From: Chloroflexi bacterium 54-19
GTDB lineage: Bacteria; Chloroflexota; Chloroflexia; Chloroheliales; Chloroheliaceae
Length of the DNA: 64,000 bases
Assembly: GCA_001898225.1 (NCBI GenBank)
Contig: MKTJ01000043.1
Span: 1 to 64,000, forward strand
Direction of reading: 5' to 3'
Shown here piece by piece: positions 15,423 through 24,327 of this stretch. Numbering within the stretch: position 1 is the stretch's first letter; each line of letters begins with the position of its first letter. The notes below the pieces were generated by a model. The model did no database searches and was not told where the DNA came from. It was given only the letters and a program-made list of their open reading frames with translations. A program made the position numbers and the translations under genes.

Positions 15423-16118
15423 CTACTTTCCCGTGAAAGTGAAACTATCTAGCATCCGGGCAAATAGCGGGCAATATTGGACTGCCTGGTTAGGACTGGC
15501 CGTGAATGTCACACCCCAACCCCGGTTTTGTCCTACAAAAAGAAGCTGGATACTCTGGACCGGGTAAGAAAAATTCTGTCCCGAGGGTGTGTTAAAAGCC
15601 AGAACGTATGCCGTAACACCACCCACGGTTCTTTCAGGCTGTCTATCAAAGACCAGCTTAGAAGCGGCGGTAGCTTCCTTATATTTGCGTTCGAAGAAAG
15701 CCTGGCTGTTCTCCTGGCCGGTCTGGTCCTCCGCGATAACGGTCACGTAAGCCCCGCTGTTATCCCCCTTTTTCACAATAAAGAGGTCACCTTTGATATT
15801 ACCCTGGCTTTGCCCCTCTTTGACTTCCCATCCATCGGGGAGCGCCAACGCATAAGGAAAGGTGCTGGAAATATAGATGTGGGTGCCGGGAGGTGGGTCA
15901 ATCCGCGCTCCGCTGGCCGAAACGGTAGCCTGGCTGGTAGTGGTTGAGGCCGCGGTGGTAAAAGTTGAGGCGGCGGATTTGCTACAATCTTCCAGGTTCA
16001 AACGCGTATCCGGCAGGTTTCCCGGCGGGTCAACATTGGTATCGGAGCCACAAGCCGATAAAAAAAGTACCAGAAGTAAGGTCAGGGCGGCCAGCGCCGG
16101 CCACTTTTTCCCCGTCAT
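15423..16118 (-). CDS. Lipoprotein with PsbP/DUF1795-like domain
   Basis: 231 residues. The signal ends in the lipobox LSAC (Cys23), after which a Ser/Thr/Ala-rich linker runs to about 70. The folded part, STFPYALALPDGWEVKEG through GWGVTFTASPNQ to DSFTFTGK, has the pattern (F-x-L-x-x-P-x-GW ... S-F) of PsbP-like and DUF1795 proteins. It should be anchored on the outer face of the membrane. Heads an operon with a small membrane protein and perhaps the GNAT gene. The specific function is unknown. Confidence 0.8.
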   Translation of the reverse strand: MTGKKWPALAALTLLLVLFLSACGSDTNVDPPGNLPDTRLNLEDCSKSAASTFTTAASTTTSQATVSASGARIDPPPGTHIYISSTFPYALALPDGWEVKEGQSQGNIKGDLFIVKKGDNSGAYVTVIAEDQTGQENSQAFFERKYKEATAASKLVFDRQPERTVGGVTAYVLAFNTPSGQNFSYPVQSIQLLFVGQNRGWGVTFTASPNQAVQYCPLFARMLDSFTFTGK

Positions 16119-16323
16119 ATATTATCCTTATAAGGTTTGCTTGTACTGATGAGTAAACCGGTATTGAATCTTCTACCCTCGATTTTATCACAATTACCAC
16201 GTAAGAACTAATTTGCGTTTAGGCAGGCATGATGCTAAAGTTAGCCTGTTCGGCTCTCGAATTACAATAAAAAACGTTTTAAGTTATGAATTGTCGTAGA
16301 TAGTTTAGAGGGGGTAGCCTGGA

Positions 16324-17895
16324 ATGACGGTTGAGAACAGCACCGGCAAAAAACGTGCGATTATCAGTGTTTCGGATAAATCCGGCGTGGTGGATTTTGC
16401 GAATGGCCTGGTGCAACAGGGATACGAGATTTTTTCAACAGGCGGGACAAAACAAACCCTGGTCGATGCCGGGGTGCCGGTCCATTCGGTTTCCGACCTG
16501 ACCGGTTTCCCTGAAATCCTGGAGGGGCGGGTTAAAACCCTCCATCCTGCGGTCCACGGTGGCATCCTGGCAAAGCGCGATGAAGCCAGCCACATGGCCG
16601 AACTGGCCGCCCAGGGTATCGGCCTGATTGACCTGGTTGCCGTTAACCTCTACCCGTTCGTCCAGACCATCAGCAAAACCGGTGTCTCTCTCGAAACCGC
16701 CATCGAAAACATTGATATTGGTGGGCCGACCATGATCCGGGCGGCAGCTAAAAACTTCAAGCACGTCCTCGTGGTGGTGGACCCCCAGGATTACACCCAG
16801 GTTCTCGAACTTCAGGCTGGCGGGACTATTTCGGAAGAAGCCCGGCATAAACTGGCCGCTAAAGCCTTCCAGCACACCGCTACCTACGATACGGCTATCG
16901 CCACATACCTGCGTGGTCCCGGCGAACACTTCCCCGAAGACATGACCCTGAGCCTTCACAAAATCCAGGACTTACGTTACGGCGAGAACCCACACCAACT
17001 GGCCGCCTTCTACGGGTGGAAAGCCCCGCTTGACCAGAAATACAGCAGCATGGCCTCCCTCAAACAGCTTCAGGGGAAAGAGCTTTCCTACAATAATATT
17101 CTCGATGCCGACGGTGCCCTGGCAGTGGTGCGTGATTTCTCGGCCCCAACTGTCGCCATTATCAAGCACACCAATCCTTGCGGCCTGGCTTCCCACCCCG
17201 ACCTGCTGGTTGCTTACGATAACGCCCTGGCCGGTGACCCCCTTTCGGCCTATGGCGGCATCGTGGCTGTTAACCGGGTGGTAGATATGGCCCTGGCTCA
17301 GAAGATTGTTTCGACTTTCTTCGAGGTTTTAATCGCGCCCGATTTCACCGAGGGTGCGCTTGGTGTGTTGCGAAAGAAAAAATCGCTGCGGGTACTGGCG
17401 ACCGGTGACCTGAACCTGGGTGCGGACCAACTGGCGATGACCCCGGCTTTGCGTCAGGTTACGGGCGGTTTCCTGGTCCAGACCCCCGATATTTTGCCGG
17501 AACGCGACCTTCAAATGCAGGTCATGACCGAACGGGAACCTACCCTAGAAGAAGTAACCAACTTACAATTCGCCTGGCGGGCTGTCAAGCATATCAAGTC
17601 AAACGCGATTGTGCTCGTCAAGAATCACGCTATCGTCGGGATGGGCGCGGGCCAACCAAGCCGGGTTGACTCGGTCAAGATTGCCCTCAACAAAGCCGGG
17701 GTAAAGGCCAAAGGTTCTGTCCTGGCCTCGGACGCTTTCTTCCCGAAGATTGATGGTGTCGAGACGGCGGCTATGGGCGGGGTGACAGCCATAATTCAGC
17801 CGGGCGGCTCCATCAGCGACACCGATACGGTCGAGACTGCTATCAAGTACAACCTGGCGATGGTTTTTACGGGACGCCGCCATTTCAAACACTAA
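16324..17895 (+). CDS. purH: Bifunctional AICAR formyltransferase / IMP cyclohydrolase
   Basis: 523 residues, the family's usual length. It catalyses the last two steps of de novo IMP synthesis. The N-terminal IMP cyclohydrolase (MGS-like) domain shows ISVSDKSGVVDFANGL, STGGTKQTL and FPEILEGRVKTLHPAVHGGIL. The C-terminal AICAR transformylase domain shows LRYGENPHQLAAFY, ELSYNNILDADGAL, IIKHTNPCG and KSNAIVLVKNHAIVGMGAGQ, and ends with MVFTGRRHFKH. Starts behind GAGGGGGTAG. A polyprenyl synthase follows after 28 bases; no other purine gene is nearby. Confidence 0.98.
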   Translation: MTVENSTGKKRAIISVSDKSGVVDFANGLVQQGYEIFSTGGTKQTLVDAGVPVHSVSDLTGFPEILEGRVKTLHPAVHGGILAKRDEASHMAELAAQGIGLIDLVAVNLYPFVQTISKTGVSLETAIENIDIGGPTMIRAAAKNFKHVLVVVDPQDYTQVLELQAGGTISEEARHKLAAKAFQHTATYDTAIATYLRGPGEHFPEDMTLSLHKIQDLRYGENPHQLAAFYGWKAPLDQKYSSMASLKQLQGKELSYNNILDADGALAVVRDFSAPTVAIIKHTNPCGLASHPDLLVAYDNALAGDPLSAYGGIVAVNRVVDMALAQKIVSTFFEVLIAPDFTEGALGVLRKKKSLRVLATGDLNLGADQLAMTPALRQVTGGFLVQTPDILPERDLQMQVMTEREPTLEEVTNLQFAWRAVKHIKSNAIVLVKNHAIVGMGAGQPSRVDSVKIALNKAGVKAKGSVLASDAFFPKIDGVETAAMGGVTAIIQPGGSISDTDTVETAIKYNLAMVFTGRRHFKH

Positions 17896-17923
17896 AACAA
17901 AAATAGGGATTTTTAGAATTCAG

Positions 17924-19033
17924 ATGACGCAAACTGCCGAAATAACCGCGACCCTGGGACGTTACGCCGGGCTAATTGAACAGACAATCCGGGCTGAACT
18001 GGCGACTGGCCTGGACCCCTGGATGCAAGGCGCGCTCAGCTACCACTTTGGCTGGGTTGACGATACTTTCCAGCCGATTACAAACGGCAATAGCGGCAAG
18101 AAATTGCGCCCTGTGATGGCTCTGCTGGCCTACCAGGGCGCGCTCGAAATTCTTCAACCCGGCGCTGGCGAAAACGCCGACCTTGCCCCGGCCCTGCCCC
18201 TGGCGGCTTCGCTCGAAATGATTCACAACTATAGCCTGATTCACGACGACATCGAAGATGACGATCGAGCCCGGCATGGCCGCCCGACCCTCTGGGCACT
18301 CTGGGGCAAGCCGAAAGCGATAAACGCCGGGGACTGCCTCGACATGCTGGCTTACCGGGCGCTCTACAGGGGCCAGGAAAAGGGACTGCCCGCCGAACGC
18401 GTACTCGAACTGACCCGCCTTATCACCGATACCTCGGTCAGGTTAACCCTCGGCCAGCACGCCGACATGAGTTTTGAGGATAACCTGGAGGTGACACCGG
18501 AGATGTACCTCAAAATGATAAGCGGTAAAAGCGCGGCCCTTATCAGTTGCTCGGTCAAAGGTGGGGCTTTGGTTGCTCTCGACCCCGCCGCCCCCGACAA
18601 CGCCGCCAGGCTGGAAGATTTCGCCCGGTTTGGGGAGCAAATCGGCCTTGGCTTTCAAATCCGCGACGACATCCTCGGCATCTGGGGCCTGACTGCCAAG
18701 ACCGGTAAACCGAGTGGCAGCGACATCCGGCGGCGCAAGAAAAGCCTCCCGGTCCTCTACACGCTCACAAATGCTGCCCCGGCCCTGCGAGAGAAATTGT
18801 TGCACCTTTACCGCAGCAACGACCCTGTCACACCTGAGCAGGAGCAGTTTGTTATGGACGCCCTAGAAGAAACGGGTGCCCGCGAGTTTGCCCAGGCGCA
18901 GGCTGACCGGTTCAAGTTTGCGGCCCTCGAAGCCCTGACCCAGGCAGCAGGTGGCGAAAAGGCTCTGGCTAATAATCCACCCCTTCGCAAATTGCACGAA
19001 CTCTCTACTTTCCTGGTCGAACGGGACTACTAG
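17924..19033 (+). CDS. Polyprenyl synthetase (trans-isoprenyl diphosphate synthase)
   Basis: 369 residues. First aspartate-rich motif LIHDDIEDDDRARHGRPT (about 105-122) and second GLGFQIRDDILGIWG (about 244-258), both with intact DDxxD cores for Mg-diphosphate binding. GNSGKKLRPVMALL (about 50-63) is the conserved substrate segment. It condenses isopentenyl diphosphate with allylic diphosphates to make GPP/FPP/GGPP or a longer chain; the product length cannot be fixed by eye. It probably serves quinone, carotenoid or lipid carrier synthesis. The gene lies 28 bases after purH and may share its transcript. Confidence 0.95.
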   Translation: MTQTAEITATLGRYAGLIEQTIRAELATGLDPWMQGALSYHFGWVDDTFQPITNGNSGKKLRPVMALLAYQGALEILQPGAGENADLAPALPLAASLEMIHNYSLIHDDIEDDDRARHGRPTLWALWGKPKAINAGDCLDMLAYRALYRGQEKGLPAERVLELTRLITDTSVRLTLGQHADMSFEDNLEVTPEMYLKMISGKSAALISCSVKGGALVALDPAAPDNAARLEDFARFGEQIGLGFQIRDDILGIWGLTAKTGKPSGSDIRRRKKSLPVLYTLTNAAPALREKLLHLYRSNDPVTPEQEQFVMDALEETGAREFAQAQADRFKFAALEALTQAAGGEKALANNPPLRKLHELSTFLVERDY

Positions 19034-19112
19034 GTAAAAAAGGGGAATTGCGAACCTGGAAACCCGGCTAATCTCTAGAATTTACCGGTTTCCTGCCAGC
19101 CTGGCTATTGCG

Positions 19113-19565
19113 GTGGGGTTGGCTTTGCTTTTTGCGTTGTTTATCCTGGTACGTTTTCACGGGGAAACGCGCTTCTTTTATCTTTATTACATGGTTCCCA
19201 TAGCGGTCCCATTTGTCGCTTTCCTGCTGGACCGCCTCGAATTTTTTAACCAGACCACCCTGGCCCAACATATCCTGGATATTTTTATTCTAGCGCTGGC
19301 AATCCTGCGAAACTTTGTAGAAATACCTCTTATTTCCGGTCATGCCATTTTTCTAACATTTGCCCTTTTTAGCACCAGGACAAAACTGGCGAGAATTACC
19401 GCTGCCCTTGTCTTGGTGATTGTAGTCCTGATGAAATGGTATAACTGGCACGATTTCTACACCCCGTCCGGGGCCTTTTTTTCAGGAACAATAGCGGCAT
19501 TCCTCTACCGGCATTTCAAGCAAAGGCATGTTAAAAAGAGCGGGTTTGAGCTTGAATCACGTTGA
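19113..19565 (+). CDS. Small multi-pass membrane protein, unknown
   Basis: 150 residues from GTG 19113, with about four hydrophobic segments (LALLFALFILV; YYMVPIAVPFVAFLL; LDIFILALAILRNF; ITAALVLVIVVLM) and a basic C-terminus. The true start may lie upstream: the frame stays open to about 19047 (IYRFPASLAIAV precedes the GTG) and could use a CTG or ATT behind AAAAAGGGG. No family recognised. The promoter for infC overlaps its last codons. Confidence 0.6.
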   Translation: MGLALLFALFILVRFHGETRFFYLYYMVPIAVPFVAFLLDRLEFFNQTTLAQHILDIFILALAILRNFVEIPLISGHAIFLTFALFSTRTKLARITAALVLVIVVLMKWYNWHDFYTPSGAFFSGTIAAFLYRHFKQRHVKKSGFELESR

Positions 19566-19590
19566 CGTACTTGAACAAACATGTTAAAAT
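19562..19590 (+). promoter_or_regulatory. Promoter of infC (distal)
   Basis: TTGACG (19562-19567), 17-base spacer, TAAAAT (19585-19590). It is the best-matching promoter upstream of infC and would produce a leader of about 285 bases. Confidence 0.65.
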
Positions 19591-19879
19591 TATGATGGGA
19601 TTATGGTAATTTAATAGGTTTTGTTTGGGTAATCCACCGGAATCACTATCTTACTTCAAACGATTGGACCCGCAATCCTGCCGCACCGGTTTCCTTCCTG
19701 CCCCGCAAGCAAGTGGTAAGGGCGCCTGGCCCGGCATCGCCAGTGTAGTAAGTAAAGCAATTAGACTTTTTTGACACTCAAATAATCTTAAATTGAATAA
19801 ATCCCAGGTCACAGCTCCGCTCAGAATAGAACGGGGCTATACCACTATCTTTTATTGATTTTTCGAAAGGAGTTCTACT
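19591..19879 (+). promoter_or_regulatory. Long infC leader, with possible second promoter
   Basis: No gene fits in this 289-base stretch. The middle (about 19670-19740) is GC-rich and can fold (GGGCGCCTGGCCCGGC region). A second promoter-like pair, TTGACA (19771-19776) and TTGAAT (19793-19798), lies inside it. The ribosome-binding site AAAGGAG is at 19866-19872. Long regulated leaders are known for infC operons in other bacteria; whether this one is an attenuator is inference. Confidence 0.4.
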
Positions 19880-20482
19880 ATCAGCAGGAACCTTCGCGTT
19901 AATGAACGCATCCGTGTCCCGGAAATTCGGGTAATTGACGAAAATGGCGAGCAGCTTGGCATCATGAAGACCCGGGAGGCCCTGGCGCTGGCCCGTAGCC
20001 AGAACAATGACCTGGTCGAAGTTGCCCCCAACGCCCAGCCGCCTGTCTGCCGGATTATGGATTATGGCAAATATCGGTATGAGCAGGATAAGAAAGAAAA
20101 AGAAGCCCGCAAGAGCCAGAAAGTTATAACGATTAAAGAGGTAAGGTTGCGTCCGAAAATCGACGACCACGATTTAAAGACCAAAGGCAACCAGGCCCGT
20201 GGCTTTTTGGAAGAAGGCCACAAAGTAAAGATGACCGTTCTATTTCGAGGCCGAGAAATGGCACACCAGGATATTGGCCGAGAAGTTTTGAACGAAATGA
20301 TTGACATGCTCAAAGACGTGGCCCAGATTGAACAGGCCCCCCGCGTCGAAGGCCGCAATATGAGCATGATGCTTTCCAAGGCCGCCTCCAAATCGTCGTC
20401 CGAACCAAAGGCACCCCGCCCACCGCGCCCCACCCCGCCCGTCCAGGATGGTGGTTCGGCCCCGGCGGCAACTGCCGAGTAA
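19880..20482 (+). CDS. infC: Translation initiation factor IF-3 with non-standard AUC start
   Basis: 200 residues if initiated at ATC 19880. The N-terminal IF-3 domain begins NLRVNERIRVPEIRVIDENG and continues LGIMKTREALALA and VCRIMDYGKYRYEQ. The C-terminal domain has IKEVRLRPKIDDHDLKTK, GHKVKMTVLFRGREMAH and RNMSMMLS. A Ser/Pro-rich tail of about 30 residues follows. The first ATG in frame (19964) would delete the first 28 conserved residues. An in-frame TGA at 19856-19858 leaves no ATG, GTG or TTG upstream. AAAGGAG ends 7 bases before the ATC. Rare AUU/AUC/AUA starts are a known infC feature, used for autoregulation because IF-3 rejects such codons. The usual partners rpmI and rplT do not follow. 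Confidence 0.95.
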   Translation: MSRNLRVNERIRVPEIRVIDENGEQLGIMKTREALALARSQNNDLVEVAPNAQPPVCRIMDYGKYRYEQDKKEKEARKSQKVITIKEVRLRPKIDDHDLKTKGNQARGFLEEGHKVKMTVLFRGREMAHQDIGREVLNEMIDMLKDVAQIEQAPRVEGRNMSMMLSKAASKSSSEPKAPRPPRPTPPVQDGGSAPAATAE

Positions 20483-20530
20483 CGGCTACTTCCGGGTAAC
20501 CCCGGCCTTTGTCCCAAAATAAAAAGTGCG

Positions 20531-20571
20531 GGAGCCTGGTCTTTATAAAGGTCAGGCTCCTTTGCTTTTAT
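20531..20571 (+). terminator. infC terminator
   Basis: GGAGCCTG-GT-CTTTATAAAG-GT-CAGGCTCC (stem arms at 20531-20538 and 20553-20560) followed by TTTGCTTTTA. It ends the infC transcript 48 bases after its stop. Confidence 0.85.
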
Positions 20572-20632
20572 AATGAAAATGGGCTTAAAATAAGTCCAGA
20601 ATTTTCTTTAAAAATGGAAAACATGGGCAATT

Positions 20633-21226
20633 ATGGCTGACTTTAAAACCGAAATCGTGATAGACAGGCCGGTCGCACAGGTATTTAACTTCCTGGCGAC
20701 AAATTTTGAGGCTAATTTACCAAAAGTTGAAACTAATTTTTTATATGTCGAGCAATTGACCGAAGGTGAGGTGGGCAAGGGCACCCTGTTTCGGGCTATC
20801 CGAGCCAAAAAAGATGGCGAACAGGACTCTTCCAATCGCGATTTTTTTAAGGATTTAGACCTCAATACCCTGGACCCGGAACTGCGAAGCGAACTCGAAG
20901 AAATCTTTTTGGAAGTGACCGCCTTTGAAAAGGACAGGCTTTTCGAAATAGTCCGGGTCGGTGAAGAAAATAAAAAAATTTTGGAAAATTACAGCTTCTC
21001 TCCTGAAAATAAGGGCACGAAAGTTTTTTATAAGATAAATTTCGATTCTAGTATGGTGCGAGGCGACCTCGAAAAAAAGAATCGGGAACTGGGCAATTCA
21101 AAAATCACTAACTTTGCGCTTAAATTATTTGCGAACCCCATACTGAAATCGGGCGTAAAAAATGGCCTCAAAACCATGAAGGCTATCATCGAAGCTGAAC
21201 TAAAACCTGGCCCAACGAATGTATAA
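20633..21226 (+). CDS. SRPBCC-family protein (copy 1)
   Basis: 197 residues. The opening (FKTEIVIDRPVAQVFNFLATNFE) is the standard first strand and helix of START/Bet v1-like SRPBCC proteins, and the end (GVKNGLKTMKAIIEAEL) is the long C-terminal helix. Such folds bind hydrophobic small molecules or lipids in a cavity. It is followed by a clear paralogue (21350-21994). Shared segments include LTEGEVGKGT/LTEGAVGEGT and LDPELR/LEPELR. Ligand unknown. Confidence 0.85.
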   Translation: MADFKTEIVIDRPVAQVFNFLATNFEANLPKVETNFLYVEQLTEGEVGKGTLFRAIRAKKDGEQDSSNRDFFKDLDLNTLDPELRSELEEIFLEVTAFEKDRLFEIVRVGEENKKILENYSFSPENKGTKVFYKINFDSSMVRGDLEKKNRELGNSKITNFALKLFANPILKSGVKNGLKTMKAIIEAELKPGPTNV

Positions 21227-21228
21227 GT

Positions 21229-21252
21229 CATCCTGAGCGAAGCGAAGGATCT
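21229..21252. repeat. Dispersed intergenic repeat of the CATCCTGAGCG...GAAGGATCT type
   Basis: A 24-base element beginning CATCCTGAGCGAAGCG and ending AAGGATCT, able to form a small hairpin (ATCCT with AGGAT). I recognise this word from memory as a widespread intergenic repeat in Chloroflexota and other phyla. Only one copy was noticed in this window, between the two SRPBCC paralogues. Confidence 0.55.
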
Positions 21253-21349
21253 CCACGCCGTTGGCGAATATCACAGCCGTTTGTTTGTGGTAACTAGACT
21301 CCTCACCACCGCCTGGAGTAACAAATATTCAACTTGAATTATTACAAAT

Positions 21350-21994
21350 ATGGCTGAATTTTCGAACAGTATAATTATAGAAAGGCCACTCGAACAGGTT
21401 TTTGACTTCCTGGCGGTAAACTTTGAAGAAAGCCAGCCAAAGCTTGATTTTAATACATTAATGGTAGAAAAACTGACTGAAGGCGCGGTAGGTGAAGGGA
21501 CGCAATTTCGCGTTATCAAGGCAAAAGCTGGGGGCGAACAAGACCCTTCGAAAAGTGAAATCCTGAAAAATATTGACCTTGACACTCTGGAACCGGAGTT
21601 GAGAAAGGAAATCACCGAGGAATTTGTAGAAGTTACGGCTTTCAAAAGGAACAAACTATTTGAAACGATAATACTTGCTGAGGAAAATCAAAAAGGGTTA
21701 ATTAGGTATAATTTTTCTGATGAAAATGGTTCTACAAGAGTCATTTGGACAATAAAGTTTAATTTAGATTCTTTTAATTTTCAGATTTCGAATAGCGATT
21801 ACCGTCCTCCCAGAATCTTCTGGTTAATTTTCCGATTATTCTCTAAGAGAATTTTAAACTTTGGTATGCAACAAGGACTTAAAGATTTGAAAGCAGCAAT
21901 TGAGGCGAACCTGGCACCTGCTAAACCGGAAAACGCTGACCAAGAATTGGTAAAATTTAAAGAATATAAAAAATTGGACAATGACCTCAATTAA
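21350..21994 (+). CDS. SRPBCC-family protein (copy 2)
   Basis: 214 residues, a diverged tandem copy of the preceding gene with the same layout: FSNSIIIERPLEQVFDFLAVNFE at the N-terminus, VEVTAFKRNKLFE in the middle and QGLKDLKAAIEANL as the C-terminal helix. It has an extra 20-residue charged tail. The two copies probably arose by duplication; the 123-base gap carries the dispersed repeat. Lower GC than neighbours. Ligand unknown. Confidence 0.83.
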   Translation: MAEFSNSIIIERPLEQVFDFLAVNFEESQPKLDFNTLMVEKLTEGAVGEGTQFRVIKAKAGGEQDPSKSEILKNIDLDTLEPELRKEITEEFVEVTAFKRNKLFETIILAEENQKGLIRYNFSDENGSTRVIWTIKFNLDSFNFQISNSDYRPPRIFWLIFRLFSKRILNFGMQQGLKDLKAAIEANLAPAKPENADQELVKFKEYKKLDNDLN

Positions 21995-22006
21995 GCCATT
22001 GTCCAA
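21967..22006 (-). terminator. Terminator of the GH95 gene, inside the SRPBCC copy 2 3' end
   Basis: TTGGACAATG (21974-21983) pairs with CATTGTCCAA (21997-22006). Read on the minus strand the stem is followed by TTTTTTATA, giving a proper terminator 15 bases past the GH95 stop. It overlaps the end of the convergent SRPBCC gene. Confidence 0.7.
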
Positions 22007-22020
22007 CCAATAACGAGTCT

Positions 22021-24327
22021 TTAGGCTAAAGCAAGGTTTCCATCAAAAGAATAAGCTTTCCCGGCTTTTGTAGGCAGTGAAATAACCCGGTTTCTATACT
22101 GGACCTGACAATTTTGCCCCAACTTCGACAAAATCCTTCCCTTTAGCAGTTCCCCGTTCTCCCACTCCAAATCTACCTCGAACCCACCACGGGCGCACAG
22201 GCCGCTTACCCTGCCATCTTTCCAGGCGCGAGGTAGGGCCGGTAGCAGGTGAATGGTGTTATCCCGGTGACTTTGCACCAGCATCTCTGCGATACCTGCG
22301 GTTAGCCCGGTGTTGCCGTCCAGTTCGAGAATATTTAAGGTAGCCCCGGCGCCCGGCGGGTCGAAGGTCATCAGGTTTTCTTCGGTCAAGCGTTTCTCTA
22401 TGGCCTGGACCTGCCGCAAGGCGTCTTCCGCTTCCCATAGCCGGGCCGAACCGACCATCACCACACTCCTGGCCCAGCCCATTTCCTCGTAGCCGTTCGG
22501 GGCGTACAGGCGGCGCATCAGGGTGGTATGGGCTGCTTCCGCTAAAGATGGTGAGGTCGCCGGGTCAATCTGGCCGTAAGGATAAAGGGCCAGGGTGTGA
22601 GAAATATGGCGGTGGGTAGTGTCGGGTTCCGCGAAATCTTCAAACCACTCCTGGAGTTGTCCGTGTTTACCTATCTTAAACGGTGGTAATTTAGCCAGGG
22701 TTTCCTGCCAGGCGGCCCGCAAATCCTCGTCCAACCCCAAGATGGTCGCGGCTTCGAGGCAGGTTTGCAACAGGTTGCGTGTCTCGACAACGGCATAGGT
22801 AACGCCCATATCAAGCTGATAGACCCCTCCATCATAACTAAAAGAATTTTCCGGGGAGTAGGAAGGGCCGGGCACCAGGTAACCACCGGAAGGGTGTTCC
22901 ACCAGGAAACCGACCACAAATTCTGCCGCCTCTTTTATGACCGGATAAACCTTTTCGGCCAGGAAAGCCTGGCCAAGGGAAAAACGATAAGTTTCCCAGA
23001 GATGTGAGGCAATCCAGACCCCACAGAATGGGTCAATCCCCCACCGAACATCCCAACCCGGCGCTGAAAATCCCCACGCGTTCGAGACGGTATGGGCGAC
23101 CCAACCACCCAGGCCGTACAAATTTTTGGCGGTGTGACGACCGGAAGGGACCAGGATTGTTTCTATCCACTTTGCCAGGGGCGGGTTACATTCCGCAAGG
23201 TTAGTCACATCGGCGGGCCAGTAATTCATTTCAGTATTGATGTCGAGATGCAAATCACAAGTCCAACCCATGCGGCAGGCTTCGTTATCGTTCCAGGCCC
23301 CTTGCAGGTGGGCCGGTAATGGCGAATCCTGCCGGGAACTGGAAATAAGAAGGTAGCGGCCATATTGAAACATCAGGGCCGAGAAAGCCGGGTCGTACTC
23401 GCCCGCCTGGACCCTTTTAAGCCGTTCGTCGGTCGGCCCTTCCAGACTTGACTCATCACCCAACTGAAGGCTAACCCGGTCAAACAAACCTCTAAAATCG
23501 GCCTCGTGTTCCTGGCGAAGCGTTTCAAAGCCTTTAGCAACGGCGGCGTCTAGTTGGGCCTGACAATCCGGTTTTGGGTCATTGCCGCCAAAGGTAGTGC
23601 CGAGCGCCACGTAAATGACTGCGCTGTTGGCCTGCCGGATTTCCAGGCTTTTTTCAGAGGTAACAAGTTCCCCACCAGCCAGGACAACACGCAACCGGGC
23701 GTGAATGGCTACCCCGGTTTTGCCGTCGCTGTGGATACTTTCAAAGGCATTGCCGGACAGGATCAGGTCGTTCCCTTCGTCTGTTTGAACCTCGAAAGGT
23801 TTATCCCCGGCATCCAGGCAGATTGTAAAACCAAGAGTGTTTGCCTCACTTGATGACACTTTGAGGACCAGGACCTGCGCCGGGTTACTGGCGAAAAACT
23901 CACGCTCAAATTTGGTGTTGCCAACCGTATATTCAACCCTGGCAATACCGTTGTTAAGACAAAGCTCCCGCCGGTAGTTTTCGGCATTGGCAGGGTGATC
24001 AAAGCGAAGGGTTAACTTGCCAAATGGCAGGTTGGTGCCGTAGTTCTTTTTTAGCCCCTTGATGCCTTCGGCTAACCGGTGGGCTTCCTCAAAGTCGTGC
24101 TGGAACAAGGCTTCGCGTATCTTTGGTATGAGCTCGACCGCTCCCGGTTGGACGTTTTCCAGGGAAGCTTCGCCGGAAAGACAGGTTGATTCGTCCAGTT
24201 GTATGGTTTCTTCGGTCACCCCACCAAAGAGTAAACCCCCTAGCCGGCCATTACCAACCGGTAGACCTTCAAAAAAGCGGGTGCCTGGCTGGTTGTACCG
24301 GATAAATTTGTTAGGAACATCCTTCAT
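22021..24327 (-). CDS. Glycoside hydrolase family 95 (alpha-L-fucosidase / alpha-L-galactosidase type)
   Basis: 768 residues, full length for GH95. The N-terminal beta-sandwich signature is FFEGLPVGNGRLGGLLFGGVTEETIQLDE (about 18-46). The (alpha/alpha)6 barrel carries DINTEMNYWPADVTNLAEC, SYSPENSF (Glu493, expected general acid) and LELDGNTGLTAGIAEMLVQSH (Asp670, expected base). Family members are inverting enzymes that remove alpha-1,2-L-fucose or alpha-L-galactose from plant xyloglucan or other glycans. No signal peptide, so it should act on imported oligosaccharides. It is divergent from an SGNH esterase gene. Fucose versus galactose specificity depends on one active-site residue that I cannot place reliably. 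Confidence 0.93.
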   Translation of the reverse strand: MKDVPNKFIRYNQPGTRFFEGLPVGNGRLGGLLFGGVTEETIQLDESTCLSGEASLENVQPGAVELIPKIREALFQHDFEEAHRLAEGIKGLKKNYGTNLPFGKLTLRFDHPANAENYRRELCLNNGIARVEYTVGNTKFEREFFASNPAQVLVLKVSSSEANTLGFTICLDAGDKPFEVQTDEGNDLILSGNAFESIHSDGKTGVAIHARLRVVLAGGELVTSEKSLEIRQANSAVIYVALGTTFGGNDPKPDCQAQLDAAVAKGFETLRQEHEADFRGLFDRVSLQLGDESSLEGPTDERLKRVQAGEYDPAFSALMFQYGRYLLISSSRQDSPLPAHLQGAWNDNEACRMGWTCDLHLDINTEMNYWPADVTNLAECNPPLAKWIETILVPSGRHTAKNLYGLGGWVAHTVSNAWGFSAPGWDVRWGIDPFCGVWIASHLWETYRFSLGQAFLAEKVYPVIKEAAEFVVGFLVEHPSGGYLVPGPSYSPENSFSYDGGVYQLDMGVTYAVVETRNLLQTCLEAATILGLDEDLRAAWQETLAKLPPFKIGKHGQLQEWFEDFAEPDTTHRHISHTLALYPYGQIDPATSPSLAEAAHTTLMRRLYAPNGYEEMGWARSVVMVGSARLWEAEDALRQVQAIEKRLTEENLMTFDPPGAGATLNILELDGNTGLTAGIAEMLVQSHRDNTIHLLPALPRAWKDGRVSGLCARGGFEVDLEWENGELLKGRILSKLGQNCQVQYRNRVISLPTKAGKAYSFDGNLALA

